64,000 bases of DNA from Dallia pectoralis. Taxonomy: Eukaryota; Chordata; Actinopteri; Esociformes; Umbridae. The position numbers and the translations under genes were made by a program. The stretch spans positions 18,568,706 through 18,632,705 of the forward strand of contig CM055737.1 of the NCBI GenBank assembly GCA_029465975.1, read 5' to 3'. The notes under the pieces were generated by a model, which was given only the letters and a program-made list of their open reading frames with translations, made no database searches and was not told where the DNA came from. Positions 50,123-61,316 of the stretch are shown here, piece after piece. Numbering within the stretch: position 1 is the first letter of the stretch; each line of letters opens with the position of its first letter.

Positions 50123-53100
50123 ATGAATGAGATGATGGGTTTTAGCTGTTTATTATCTTTTATCTTTTTAATGGTTTTAAGTTGTGTGAGTTTCAATGCA
50201 AGAGGGCTTATGGATTGGAGGAAATTTGAAAAGATTACAGAAAAATGTAAAGGGGAAGACATTATTGTATTACAAGAAACTAACTGGAAGGAAAATGTGA
50301 TGATTGATTTTAAAAAGAGATGGGATGGTGGGATTTTATACAATAATGGAGATGGGAGGATTGGGAGAGGAGTGGCTTTTTTAATGAAGCATGATGTTTT
50401 TAAAGTAAGTAAAGTTGTTTATAGGGATAAAATAGGGAAATGTATAGTGATCAAGATAAACTGGGATGGAAGAGAATTGATTTTTGTAAATGTACATGCG
50501 CCAACGGAGGAGAAGGAAAAGAAGGAGTTTTTTAATGTTTTAGGAATTATTATAAAGAAATACAAGGAAATAATTATGTTGGGGGATTTTAACACAGTTT
50601 TTAGTAAACGTGATATGGCAGAAGGAATGGTTTTTAGAACAGATAGGGGGAGAAATGAATTAAAAGCGTTGATGGGAGAAAATAATATGATTGATGTATG
50701 GAGAGAAAGGAATGAAAACAAAGTAGAATTTTCAAGGAGACAAATAGTGGGGAATTTTGTGTGCCAAACGAGAATTGATTTTGTTTTATGTACGAGAAAT
50801 GTGGAGGATTTTATCGAAAACATTAAGTATGAAGACGCAAGTTTTAGTGATCATAAGTTTTTATTTTTTAAATTAGATTGGAGTCAAGTGCGCAGAGGGC
50901 CAGGGTTATGGATTTTAAATGCAGAGATGCTTAAACAAGAAGGATATGTTTTACAAGTTAAAGAAATAATTGAACAGGAAAAGGGAAATGAAATGTATGA
51001 AGAGGATAAGAGACAATGGTGGGAGAATGTAAAGTTTTCAATCAAAAAGTTTTCAATAAAGTATTGTAGTTCAATAAGGAAATACGAAAGGGACAAAGTA
51101 GAAGAAATAAAGGACAGTTTGGGAAAGGAATTGAAAAAGGACAATAAAGATATCCAAAAGATAATGGGAATAGAGGAGAAACTGAAAGAAATGGAGGAAA
51201 AAGAATATGAGGGGGCAAGTTTAAGAAGTAAGGCAAAATATATGGTGGAGGGTGAAAATGCACAAAGTTCTTTTTTGATTTGGAAAAGAAGAAAGGAAAA
51301 GCAGAAACAATTAAAGAGATAAGAGGTAGAAATAGGGAAATTGTGGTAGGGAATGAAAACATTTTAGAAGAAATAAAAATATTTTATGAAGACCTTTTTA
51401 GTACAAGGGGTGTAGAAGAGGGGGGAAAGGAGAATTTGTTAAATCAAATAACTGCAAAGATAAGCACGGTAGATGAAAAAGATTGTGACCAAGCAATCAG
51501 GGAAGAAGAGATAGAAAATGCAATAGATCAGCTGAGTAAAAAGAAAAGTCCGGGAATAGATGGCTTGGGAAGTGAGTTCTATATATGTTTTAAAGAGGTT
51601 TTAACAAAGATTTTAAAGGAGGTTTTTGATCGAATTTTTGAAAAAGGTGAAATTAATGAAAGAATGAGGATGGGATTAATGAAACTGATATATAAAAAGA
51701 AGGGGGAAAAGGTCGATTTAAAAATTACAGACCAATCACAATGCAGAACACAGATCTTAAAATTTTAGCAAAGGTTTTAGCAAACAGATTGAAGGAAGTA
51801 ATGCCAAGTATTGTTAAAACCAACCAAGCCTATGGAATAAAGGGAAGAGATATTGCAGACATCACTATGAGCATAAGGGACACAATATGGTATATGAAAG
51901 AAAAAAAGAAGATGGTTATGTTATCAGTCTGGATTTTGAAAAGGCTTTTGATAGGGTGGAACATGGGTATTTATTTGCGGTTTTAAGGAGGTTTGGTTTT
52001 GGGGAAAATTTTATCAAATGGATTGAGATTTTATATAAGGGAGCATTAGCAAGGATAAAATGTAATGGTTTTTTAACAGACTGTTTTAGGATTACACGCT
52101 CAATAAGACAAGGGTGTCCACTGTCGGCTTTATTATATTCAATAGCGGCTGAGCCTTTGGGTCTGGCTATAAGAAAAGAAGCTGACATAAAGGGTATACA
52201 GATTGACGGTAATAAGATTGAAGGAAAAGTTTTTCAGTATGCTGATGACACTACGTTAATCGTAAAAGGAAAAGAGAGTGTCAAAGTAGTTATGAATGTT
52301 GTCGGAGATTATTGTAAAGGGTCTGGTAGTAAAATAAATGAGGATAAGACTGTGTACATGAGATTCGGTAAAGCCCCAGTGTTAATGGATTGTTTTAATT
52401 TTAAAGAAGTAGAGGAAATTAGGATCTTAGGCATTTTAATGGGGAAAACGAGAGAAAAGTAAGAGATGAAATGTGGGAGGGATTGATAAAGAACATTGAA
52501 AGACGTTTAAACTTTTGGAAATTAAGAACATTGACATTGAAGGGGAAGGTCTTAATATTGAATGTTTTAATGGTTTCAAAGTTATGGTATGTTTTATATG
52601 TCTCAGAGATGCCTTTGTGGTTTGAAAAGAGGATGAAGAAATGTTTTATAGATTTCTTATGGGGGGAAACCGTCCAGAATAGCATACAATACAATTATAG
52701 GGAAGGTGGAAAAGGGAGGTCTGGGGTTACTGGACATAGAACAGAGAAAATATAGTTTAAGAGTGAAAATAGTGAAAAATACCTGCAAGGAGAATGCAAA
52801 TGGAGTGGACAAAAACAATGAAGTATTTTTTAAACAGATGTAGGAATTTTAACATGGGGGATGCCATTTTATGGATGAAAACCAAAACTGGATGACTGAG
52901 GGTTTACCGGAGTTTTATAGAGAGATGTTCAGTGCCTGGGGCAAATTTTTAACAACCATAAATTATGATCCACAAGGAGAGAAACAATTTTAAATCAGCC
53001 TCTGTTTTTAAATTGTAACATATTAAATCAAGGGAAAGAAATATTTTTTAAGAAATGGATGGCAGTGGGGATAACGAAAGTGAGAGATGTTTTATATGAA

Positions 53101-53969
53101 TTTAAGGAGGGATTCTTACCGGTACAATGTGTGTTTGATGCAATGGAAGAGGCCAAAGAAGAATATAGTAAAAGTGAAATAACAACCAAGTATAAAATCA
53201 TTAAAAATGCAATACCTGGAGAATGGATCAAAAGAATTGATAATATGGAAAGAGAGCGAAAGGAGAAGAAAATGTATGTTAACATGGAGGGGGAGCTTTA
53301 TGATTTTAAGGAATGTACTGTTAAGAGCTTTTATTGTTTTTTTAGAGATGGTGTTTTTAAAGAGCCATCTGTAAATCAGTATTGGGTGCTTAAATTCCTG
53401 ACCTTAAAACAGAGAGTATATGGGGAAATATGAGGGGTAGGTGTGTGGAAACAAAATTAGAATGTTTGGAATATTTTATAAGGCATAAAGTGGTGTTTAC
53501 TGAGATTATTTTAAATAAGGTGGGATTGGCGCAAGATGCATGGTGTAAAGTGTGTCAGGAAAAAGAGGAGGGGATTTTACATATGTTTTTATATTGCAAG
53601 GAATTGGAGGATTTTTTAAAGAACTGTAAACTTTTAGTTAAGGATTTGATTCAGGAATGGGATGAAGATGTCATGGATTGGAGCAGAGTTTTTTTGCTGG
53701 GTTGGGAAAAGAAACATCGGAACAAACAGTTTACAAATCTGTGTGTTATGTTAATGAAAAGTGCAATATGGGAAAGAAGAATTGTGGCTAAAAAGGAAAA
53801 AACTGTGTTAGATGTTTGGTCTGTTTTTAGAAAGAAAACTGAAGGATATTTGGCAAGATTGTATATGTTTTTTAAAAGTGAAAAATGTTTGGACATCTTT
53901 TATGGTGTTTTTAATCCGCATGTTTTCTGTGTTTTAAGTGAACTGAATTGGAATTTGCCGGGGAATTAA
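50123..53969 (+). CDS. Retrotransposon ORF2: APE endonuclease, reverse transcriptase (ten frameshifts)
   Basis: ORF2 nicks the 5S target and copies the element RNA into DNA. The endonuclease occupies about the first 250 codons, in one intact frame (50123-51322): SFNARG with N25, QET with E52, GDFN with D155 and N157, RIDFVL with D219, and SDH at 242-244, so all catalytic residues are present. Reverse transcriptase follows: KKKSPGIDGL near 51540, SLDFEKAFD (motif A Asp) near 51930, RQGCPLSALLYS near 52110, and YADD at 52238-52249. The C-terminus has CX2CX8HX4C near 53544-53597, typical of L1/Tx1 ORF2. Frame changes lie at or near 51271-51276, 51720-51724, 51901-51907, 52441-52444, 52661-52666 (two bases), 52775-52779, 52811-52815, 52890-52891, 52982-52987 and 53422-53425. 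The true start could be the ATG at 50171, just before LSCVSFNARG. Confidence 0.87.
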
Positions 53970-54065
53970 GTTCTTTAAAATAAATGGTTCTAACTTGACT
54001 GTGATGAGAACATATCCTAAAGCTGATCATTTTGATTAATTATTTTGGATCTGATTCCTGAGTTG
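53970..54065 (+). other. 3' untranslated region of the retrotransposon
   Basis: About 96 bp from the ORF2 stop to the A run, containing AAAATAAATGG. No stem-loop or repeat stands out. In this class it is the region recognised by the reverse transcriptase (family knowledge). Confidence 0.6.

Positions 54066-54106
<41 letters not shown>
54066..54106 (+). repeat. Poly(A) tail of the retrotransposon, 41 A
   Basis: Uninterrupted run of 41 A. The last four may be from the 5S target (GAAAACGCCC). The length of such a run is unreliable in any assembly. Confidence 0.9.
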
Positions 54107-54107
<1 letters not shown>

Positions 54108-54111
54108 GCCC
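54103..54111. repeat. Retrotransposon target duplication, right
   Basis: AAAACGCCC at the end of the A run, followed by GATCTCG of the 5S gene. Confidence 0.75.
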
Positions 54112-54199
54112 GATCTCGTCTGATCTCGGAAGCCAAGCAGGGTTGGGCTTGGTTAGTACTTGGATGGGAGACCGCCTGGGAATATCTAGTGTTGTAAGC
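54107..54199 (+). pseudogene. 5S gene, 3' fragment (nt 26-118), split by retrotransposon
   Basis: Resumes with CGCCCGATCTCG and continues to GTAAGC at 54199. The A box, intermediate element and C box are all on this side of the insertion, and the TTTT terminator follows. Pol III could still be recruited, but initiation would fall inside the A run (inference). Confidence 0.88.
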
Positions 54200-57100
54200 A
54201 TTTTGTTATTTTCATGGCGGGAAGAAACAATCAATCAAAAAGTTAATTATGCAGTGAAGAAATCAATAAGAGCTGTAATTTCAACTTTTCTAATAGCTTA
54301 CGGCCACACCACCCTGAAAACGCCCGATCTCGTCTGATCTCGGAAGCCAAGCAGGGTCGGGCTTGGTTAGTACTTGGATGGGAGACCGCCTAGGAATATC
54401 TAGTGTTGTAAGCATTTTGTTATTTTCTTGGCGGGAAGAAACAATCAATCAAAAAGTTAATTATGCAGTGAAGAAATCAATAACAGCTGTATTTTCAAAT
54501 GTTCTAATACCCTACGGCCACACCACCCTGAAAACGCCTGATCTCGGAAACCAAACAGGGTCGGGCTTGGTTAGTACTTGGATGGGAGACCGCCTGGAAA
54601 TATCTAGTGTTGTAAGCATTTTGTTATTTTCTTGGCGGGAAGAAACAATCAATCAAAAAGTTAATTATGCAGTGAAGAAATCAATAAGAGCTGTAATTTC
54701 AACTTTTCTAATAGCTTACGGCCACACCACCCTGAAAACGCCTGATCTCGTCTGATCTCGGAAGCCAAGCAGGGTTGGGCTTGGTTAGTACTTGGATGGG
54801 AGACCGCCTAGGAATATCTAGTGTTGTAAGCATTTTGTTATTTTCATGGCGGGAAGAAACAATCAATCAAAAAGTTAATTATGCAGTGAAGAAATCAATA
54901 AGAGCTGTAATTTCAACTTGTCTAATAGCTTACGGCCACACCACCCTGAAAACGCCCGATCTCGTCTGATCTCGGAAGCCAAGCAGGGTCGGGCTTGGTT
55001 AGTACTTGGATGGGAGACCGCCTAGGAATATCTAGTGTTGTAAGCATTTTGTTATTTTCTTGGCGGGAAGAAACAATCAATCAAAAAGTTAATTATGCAG
55101 TGAAGAAATCAATAAGAGCTGTATTTTCAAATGTTCTAATAGCTTACGGCCACACCACCCTGAAAACGCCTGATCTCGGAAACCAAACAGGGTCGGGCTT
55201 GGTTAGTACTTGGATGGGAGACCGCCTGGAAATATCTAGTGTTGTAAGCATTTTGTTATTTTCTTGGCGGGAAGAAACAATCAATCAAAAAGTTAATTAT
55301 GCAGTGAAGAAATCAATAAGAGCTGTAATTTCAACTTTTCTAATAGCTTACGGCCACACCACCCTGAAAACGCCTGATCTCGTCTGATGTCGGAAGCCAA
55401 GCAGGGTTGGGCTTGGTTAGTACTTGGATGGGAGACCGCCTAGGAATATCTAGTGTTGTAAGCATTTTGTTATTTTCATGGCGGGAAGAAACAATCAATC
55501 AAAAAGTTAATTATGCAGTGAAGAAATCAATAAGAGCTGTAATTTCAACTTGTCTTAATAGCTTACGGCCACACCACCCTGAAAACGCCCGATCTCGTCT
55601 GATCTCGGAAGCCAAGCAGGGTTGGGCTTGGTTAGTACTTGGATGGGAGACCGCCTAGGAATATCTAGTGTTGTAAGCATTTTGTTATTTTCTTGGCGGG
55701 AAGAAACAATCAATCAAAAAGTTAATTATGCAGTGAAGAAATCAATAACAGCTGTAATTTCAACTCTTCTAATAGCTTACGGCCACACCACCCTGAAAAC
55801 GCCCGATCTCGTCTGATCTCGGAAGCCAAGCAGGGTCGGGCTTGGTTAGTACTTGGATGGGAGACCGCCTAGGAATATCTAGTGTTGTAAGCATTTTGTT
55901 ATTTTCTTGGCGGGAAGAAACAATCAATCAAAAAGTTAATTATGCAGTGAAGAAATCAATAACAGCTGTATTTTCAAATGTTCTAATACCCTACGGCCAC
56001 ACCACCCTGAAAACGCCTGATCTCGGAAACCAAACAGGGTCGGGCTTGGTTAGTACTTGGATGGGAGACCGCCTGGAAATATCTAGTGTTGTAAGCATTT
56101 TGTTATTTTCTTGGCGGGAAGAAACAAACAATCAAAAAGTTAATTATGCAGTGAAGAAATCAATAAGAGCTGTAATTTCAACTTTTCTAATAGCTTACGG
56201 CCACACCACCCTGAAAACGCCTGATCTCGTCTGATGTCGGAAGCTAAGCAGGGTTGGGCTTGGTTAGTACTTGGATGGGAGACCGCCTAGGAATATCTAG
56301 TGTTGTAAGCATTTTGTTATTTTCTTGGCAGGAAGAAACAATCAATCAAAAAGTTAATTATGCAGTGAAGAAATCAATAAGAGCTGTAATTTCAACTTGT
56401 CTTATAGCTTACGGCCACACCACCCTGAAAACGCCCGATCTCGTTTGATCTCGGAAGCCAAGCAGGGTCGGGCTTGGTTAGTACTTGGATGGGAGACCGC
56501 CTAGGAATATCTAGTGTTGTAAGCATTTTGTTATTTTCTTGGCGGGAAGAAACAATCAATCAAAAAGTTAATTATGCAGTGAAGAAATCAATAAGAGCTG
56601 TAATTTCAACTCTTCTAATAGCTTACGGCCACACCACCCTGAAAACGCCCGATCTCGTCTGATCTCGGAAGCCAAGCAGGGTTGGGCTTGGTTAGTACTT
56701 GGATGGGAGACCGCCTGGGAATATCTAGTGTTGTAAGCATTTTGTTATTTTCATGGCGGGAAGAAACAATCAATCAAAAAGTTAATTATGCAGTGAAGAA
56801 ATCAATAAGAGCTGTAATTTCAACTTGTCTAATAGCTTACGGCCACACCACCCTGAAAACGCCCGATCTGATCTTGGAAGCCAAGCAGGGTCGGGCTTGG
56901 TTAGTACTTGGATGGGAGACCGCCTAGGAATATCTAGTGTTGTAAGCATTTTGTTATTTTCTTGGCGGGAAGAAACAATCAATCAAAAAGTTAATTATGC
57001 AGTGAAGAAATCAATAACAGCTGTATTTTCAAATGTTCTAATACCCTACGGCCACACCACCCTGAAAACGCCTGATCTCGGAAACCAAACAGGGTCGGGC

Positions 57101-58999
57101 TTGGTTAGTACTTGGATGGGAGACCGCCTGGAAATATCTAGTGTTGTAAGCATTTTGTTATTTTCTTGGCGGGAAGAAACAAACAATCAAAAAGTTAATT
57201 ATGCAGTGAAGAAATCAATAAGAGCTGTAATTTCAACTTGTCTTATAGCTTACGGCCACACCACCCTGAAAACGCCCGATCTCGTCTGATCTCGGAAGCC
57301 AAGCAGGGTCGGGCTTGGTTAGTACTTGGATGGGAGACCGCCTAGGAATATCTAGTGTTGTAAGCATTTTGTTATTTTCTTGGCGGGAAGAAACAATCTA
57401 TCAAAAAGTTAATTATGCAGTGAAGAAATCAATAACAGCTGTAATTTCAACTCTTCTAATAGCTTACGGCCACACCACCCTGAAAACGCCCGATCTCGTC
57501 TGATCTCGGAAGCCAAGCAGGGTTGGGCTTGGTTAGTACTTGGATGGGAGACCGCCTGGGAATATCTAGTGTTGTAAGCATTTTGTTATTTTCATGGCGG
57601 GAAGAAACAATCAATCAAAAAGTTAATTATGCAGTGAAGAAATCAATAAGAGCTGTAATTTCAACTTGTCTAATAGCTTACGGCCACACCACCCTGAAAA
57701 CGCCCGATCTCGTCTGATCTCGGAAGCCAAGCAGGGTCGGGCTTGGTTAGTACTTGGATGGGAGACCGCCTAGGAATATCTAGTGTTGTAAGCATTTTGT
57801 TATTTTCTTGGCGGGAAGAAACAATCAATCAAAAAGTTAATTATGCAGTGAAGAAATCAATAACAGCTGTATTTTCAAATGTTCTAATACCCTACGGCCA
57901 CACCACCCTGAAAACGCCCGATCTCGGAAACCAAACAGGGTCGGGCTTGGTTAGTACTTGGATGGGAGACCGCCTGGAAATATCTAGTGTTGTAAGCATT
58001 TTGTTATTTTCTTGGCGGGAAGAAACAAACAATCAAAAAGTTAATTATGCAGTGAAGAAATCAATAAGAGCTGTAATTTCAACTTGTCTTATAGCTTACG
58101 GCCACACCACCCTGAAAACGCCCGATCTCGTCTGATCTCGGAAGCCAAGCAGGGTCGGGCTTGGTTAGTACTTGGATGGGCGACCGCCTAGGAATATCTA
58201 GTGTTGTAAGCATTTTGTTATTTTCTTGGCGGGAAGAAACAATCAATCAAAAAGTTAATTATGCAGTGAAGAAATCAATAACAGCTGTAATTTCAACTCT
58301 TCTAATAGCTTACGGCCACACCACCCTGAAAACGCCCGATCTCGTCTGATCTCGGAAGCCAAGCAGGGTTGGGCTTGGTTAGTACTTGGATGGGAGACTG
58401 CCTGGGAATATCTAGTGTTGTAAGCATTTTGTTATTTTCATGGCGGGAAGAAACAATCAATCAAAAAGTTAATTATGCAGTGAAGAAATCAATAAGAGCT
58501 GTAATTTCAACTCTTCTAATAGCTTACGGCCACACCACCCTGAAAACGCCCGATCTCGTCTGATCTCGGAAGCCAAGCAGGGTTGGGCTTTGTTAGTACT
58601 TGGATGGGAGACTGCCTGGGAATATCTAGTGTTGTAAGCATTTTGTTATTTTCTTGGCGGGAAGAAACAATCAATCAAAAAGTTAATTATGCAGTGAAGA
58701 AATCAATAAGAGCTGTATCTTTCTAATAGCTTACGGCCACACCACCCTGAAAACGCCCGATCTCGGAAGCCAAGCAGGGTTGGGCTTGGTTAGTACTTGG
58801 ATGGGAGACTGCCTGGGAATATCTAGTGTTGTAAGCATTTTGTTATTTTCATGGCGGGAAGAAACAATCAATCAAAAAGTGAATTATGCAGTGAAGAAAT
58901 CAATAAGAGCTGTAATTTCAACTTGTCTAATAGCTTACGGCCACACCACCCTGAAATCGCCCGATCTCGTCTGATCTCGGAAGCCAAGCAGGGTCGGGC

Positions 59000-59810
59000 T
59001 TGGTTAGTACTTGGATGGGAGACCGCCTAGGAATATCTAGTGTTGTAAGCATTTTGTTATTTTCTTGGCGGGAAGAAACAATCAATCAAAAAGTTAATTA
59101 TGCAGTGAAGAAATCAATAACAGCTGTATTTTCAAATGTTCTAATACCCTACGGCCACACCACCCTGAAAACGCCTGATCTGGGAAGCCAAACATGGTCG
59201 GGCTTGGTTAGTACTTGGATGGGAGACCGCCTAGGAATATATAGTGTTGTAAGCATTTTGTTATTTTCATGGCGGGAAGAAACAATCAATCAAAAAGTGA
59301 ATTATGCAGTGAAGAAATCAATAAGAGCTGTAATTTCAACTTTTCTAATAGCTTACGGCCACACCACCCTGAAAACGCCCGATCTCGTCTGATCTCGGAA
59401 GCCAAGCAGGGTTGGGCTTGGTTAGTACTTGGATGGGAGACCGCCTGGAAATATCTAGTGTTGTAAGCATTTTGTTATTTTCTTGGCGGGAAGAAACAAA
59501 CAATCAAAAAGTTAATTATGCAGTGAAGAAATCAATAAGAGCTGTAATTTCAACTTTTCTAATAGCTTACGGCCACACCACCCTGAAAACGCCCGATCTC
59601 GGAAACCAAACAGGGTCGGGCTTGGTTAGTACTTGGATAGGCGACCGCCTAGGAATATCTAGTGTTGTAAGCATTTTGTTATTTTCTTGGCGGGAAGAAA
59701 CAATCTATCAAAAAGTTAATTATGCAGCGAAGAAATTAATAACAGCTGTAATTTCAACTCTTCTAATAGCTTACGGCCACACCACCCTGAAAACGCCCGA
59801 TCTCGTCTGA
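59000..59810 (+). repeat. Inverted block C' (plus arm)
   Basis: Mirror partner of 20365-21175, sharing the private spacer variant and the AACATGGTCGGG plus ATATATAGTG gene variants. Confidence 0.82.
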
Positions 59811-60816
59811 TCTCGGAAGCCAAGCAGGATCGGGCTTGGTTAGTACTTGGATGGGAGACCGCCTAGGAATATCTAGTGTTGTAAGCATTTTGTTATTTTC
59901 TTGGCGGGAAGAAACAATCAATCAAAAAGTTAATTATGCAGTGAAGAAATCAATAACAGCTGTATTTTCAAATGTTCTAATACCCTACGGCCACACCACC
60001 CTGAAAACGCCTGATCTCGGAAACCAAACAGGGTCAGGCTTGGTTAGTACTTGGATGGGAGACCGCCTGGAAATATCTAGTGTTGTAAGCATTTTGTTAT
60101 TTTCTTGGCGGGAAGAAACAAACAATCAAAAAGTTAATTATGCAGTGAAGAAATCAATAACAGCTGTAATTTCAACTCTTCTAATAGCTTACGGCCACAC
60201 CACCCTGAAAACGCCCGATCTCGTCTGATCTCGGAAGCCAAGCAGGGTTGGGCTTGGTTAGTACTTGGATGGGAGACCGCCTGGGAATATCTAGTGTTAT
60301 AAGCATTTTGTTATTTTCATGGCGGGAAGAAACAATCAATCAAAAAGTGAATTATGCAGTGAAGAAATCAATAAGAGCTGTAATTTCAACTTGTCTAATA
60401 GCTTACGGCCACACCCCCTGAAAACGCCCGATCTCGTCTGATCTCGGAAGCCAAGCAGTGTTGGGCTTGGTTAGTGCTTGGATGGGAGACCGCCTGGCAA
60501 TATCTAGTGTTGTAAGCATTATGTTAATTTCTTGGCGGGAAGAAACAATCAATCAAAAAGTTAATTATGCAGTGAAGAAATCAATAAGAGCTGTAATTTC
60601 AACTTTCTATTAGCTTACGGCCACACCACCCTGAAAACGCCCGATCTTGGAAGCCAAACATGGTCGGGCTTGGTTAGTACTTGGATGGGAGACCGCCTAG
60701 GAATATCTAGTGTTGTAAGCTTTTTGTTATTTTCTTGGCGGGAAGAAACAATCAATCAAAAAGTTAATTATGCAGTGAAGAAATCAATAACAGCTGTATT
60801 TTCAAATGTTCTAATA

Positions 60817-61316
60817 NNNNNNNNNNNNNNNNNNNNNNNNNNNNNNNNNNNNNNNNNNNNNNNNNNNNNNNNNNNNNNNNNNNNNNNNNNNNNNNNNNNN
60901 NNNNNNNNNNNNNNNNNNNNNNNNNNNNNNNNNNNNNNNNNNNNNNNNNNNNNNNNNNNNNNNNNNNNNNNNNNNNNNNNNNNNNNNNNNNNNNNNNNNN
61001 NNNNNNNNNNNNNNNNNNNNNNNNNNNNNNNNNNNNNNNNNNNNNNNNNNNNNNNNNNNNNNNNNNNNNNNNNNNNNNNNNNNNNNNNNNNNNNNNNNNN
61101 NNNNNNNNNNNNNNNNNNNNNNNNNNNNNNNNNNNNNNNNNNNNNNNNNNNNNNNNNNNNNNNNNNNNNNNNNNNNNNNNNNNNNNNNNNNNNNNNNNNN
61201 NNNNNNNNNNNNNNNNNNNNNNNNNNNNNNNNNNNNNNNNNNNNNNNNNNNNNNNNNNNNNNNNNNNNNNNNNNNNNNNNNNNNNNNNNNNNNNNNNNNN
61301 NNNNNNNNNNNNNNNN
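60817..61316. other. Assembly gap, 500 N
   Basis: Exactly 500 Ns. 5S genes are on the plus strand on both sides, so orientation is consistent here. Confidence 0.99.

Larger units (their letters stand above)
48702..54106 (+). mobile_element. 5S-targeted non-LTR retrotransposon, Mutsu-like (Tx1 clade)
   Basis: A 5.4-kb element in the same orientation as the 5S genes. It has a short 5' leader, ORF1 with three cysteine-rich knuckles, ORF2 with APE-type endonuclease, reverse transcriptase and C-terminal CCHC motif, a short 3' leader and a 41-A tail. Insertion is after nt 30 of a 5S gene with a 5-9-bp target duplication (AAAACGCCC at both ends; the As may belong to the tail). From memory, the Mutsu family of the Tx1 clade is the fish lineage that targets 5S genes at this region; domain order and insertion point fit. 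It appears full length. One frameshift in ORF1 and ten in ORF2 would inactivate it if real. Confidence 0.88.
54107..60816 (+). rRNA. 5S rRNA tandem array, plus strand, block 3 (about 31 genes)
   Basis: After the split gene, full-length or near full-length genes lie at 54296-54413, 54714-54831, 54928-55045, 55346-55463, 55561-55678, 55775-55892, 56193-56310, 56407-56524, 56621-56738, 56835-56947, 57248-57365, 57462-57579, 57676-57793, 58094-58211, 58308-58425, 58522-58639, 58933-59050, 59351-59468, 59769-59886, 60187-60304 and 60401-60517. Short forms lie at 54510-54617, 55142-55249, 55989-56096, 57044-57151, 57890-57997, 58729-58836, 59147-59254, 59565-59672, 59983-60090 and 60613-60720. The spacer before 58729 is shortened. 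The block ends in a spacer at the second gap. Confidence 0.92.
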
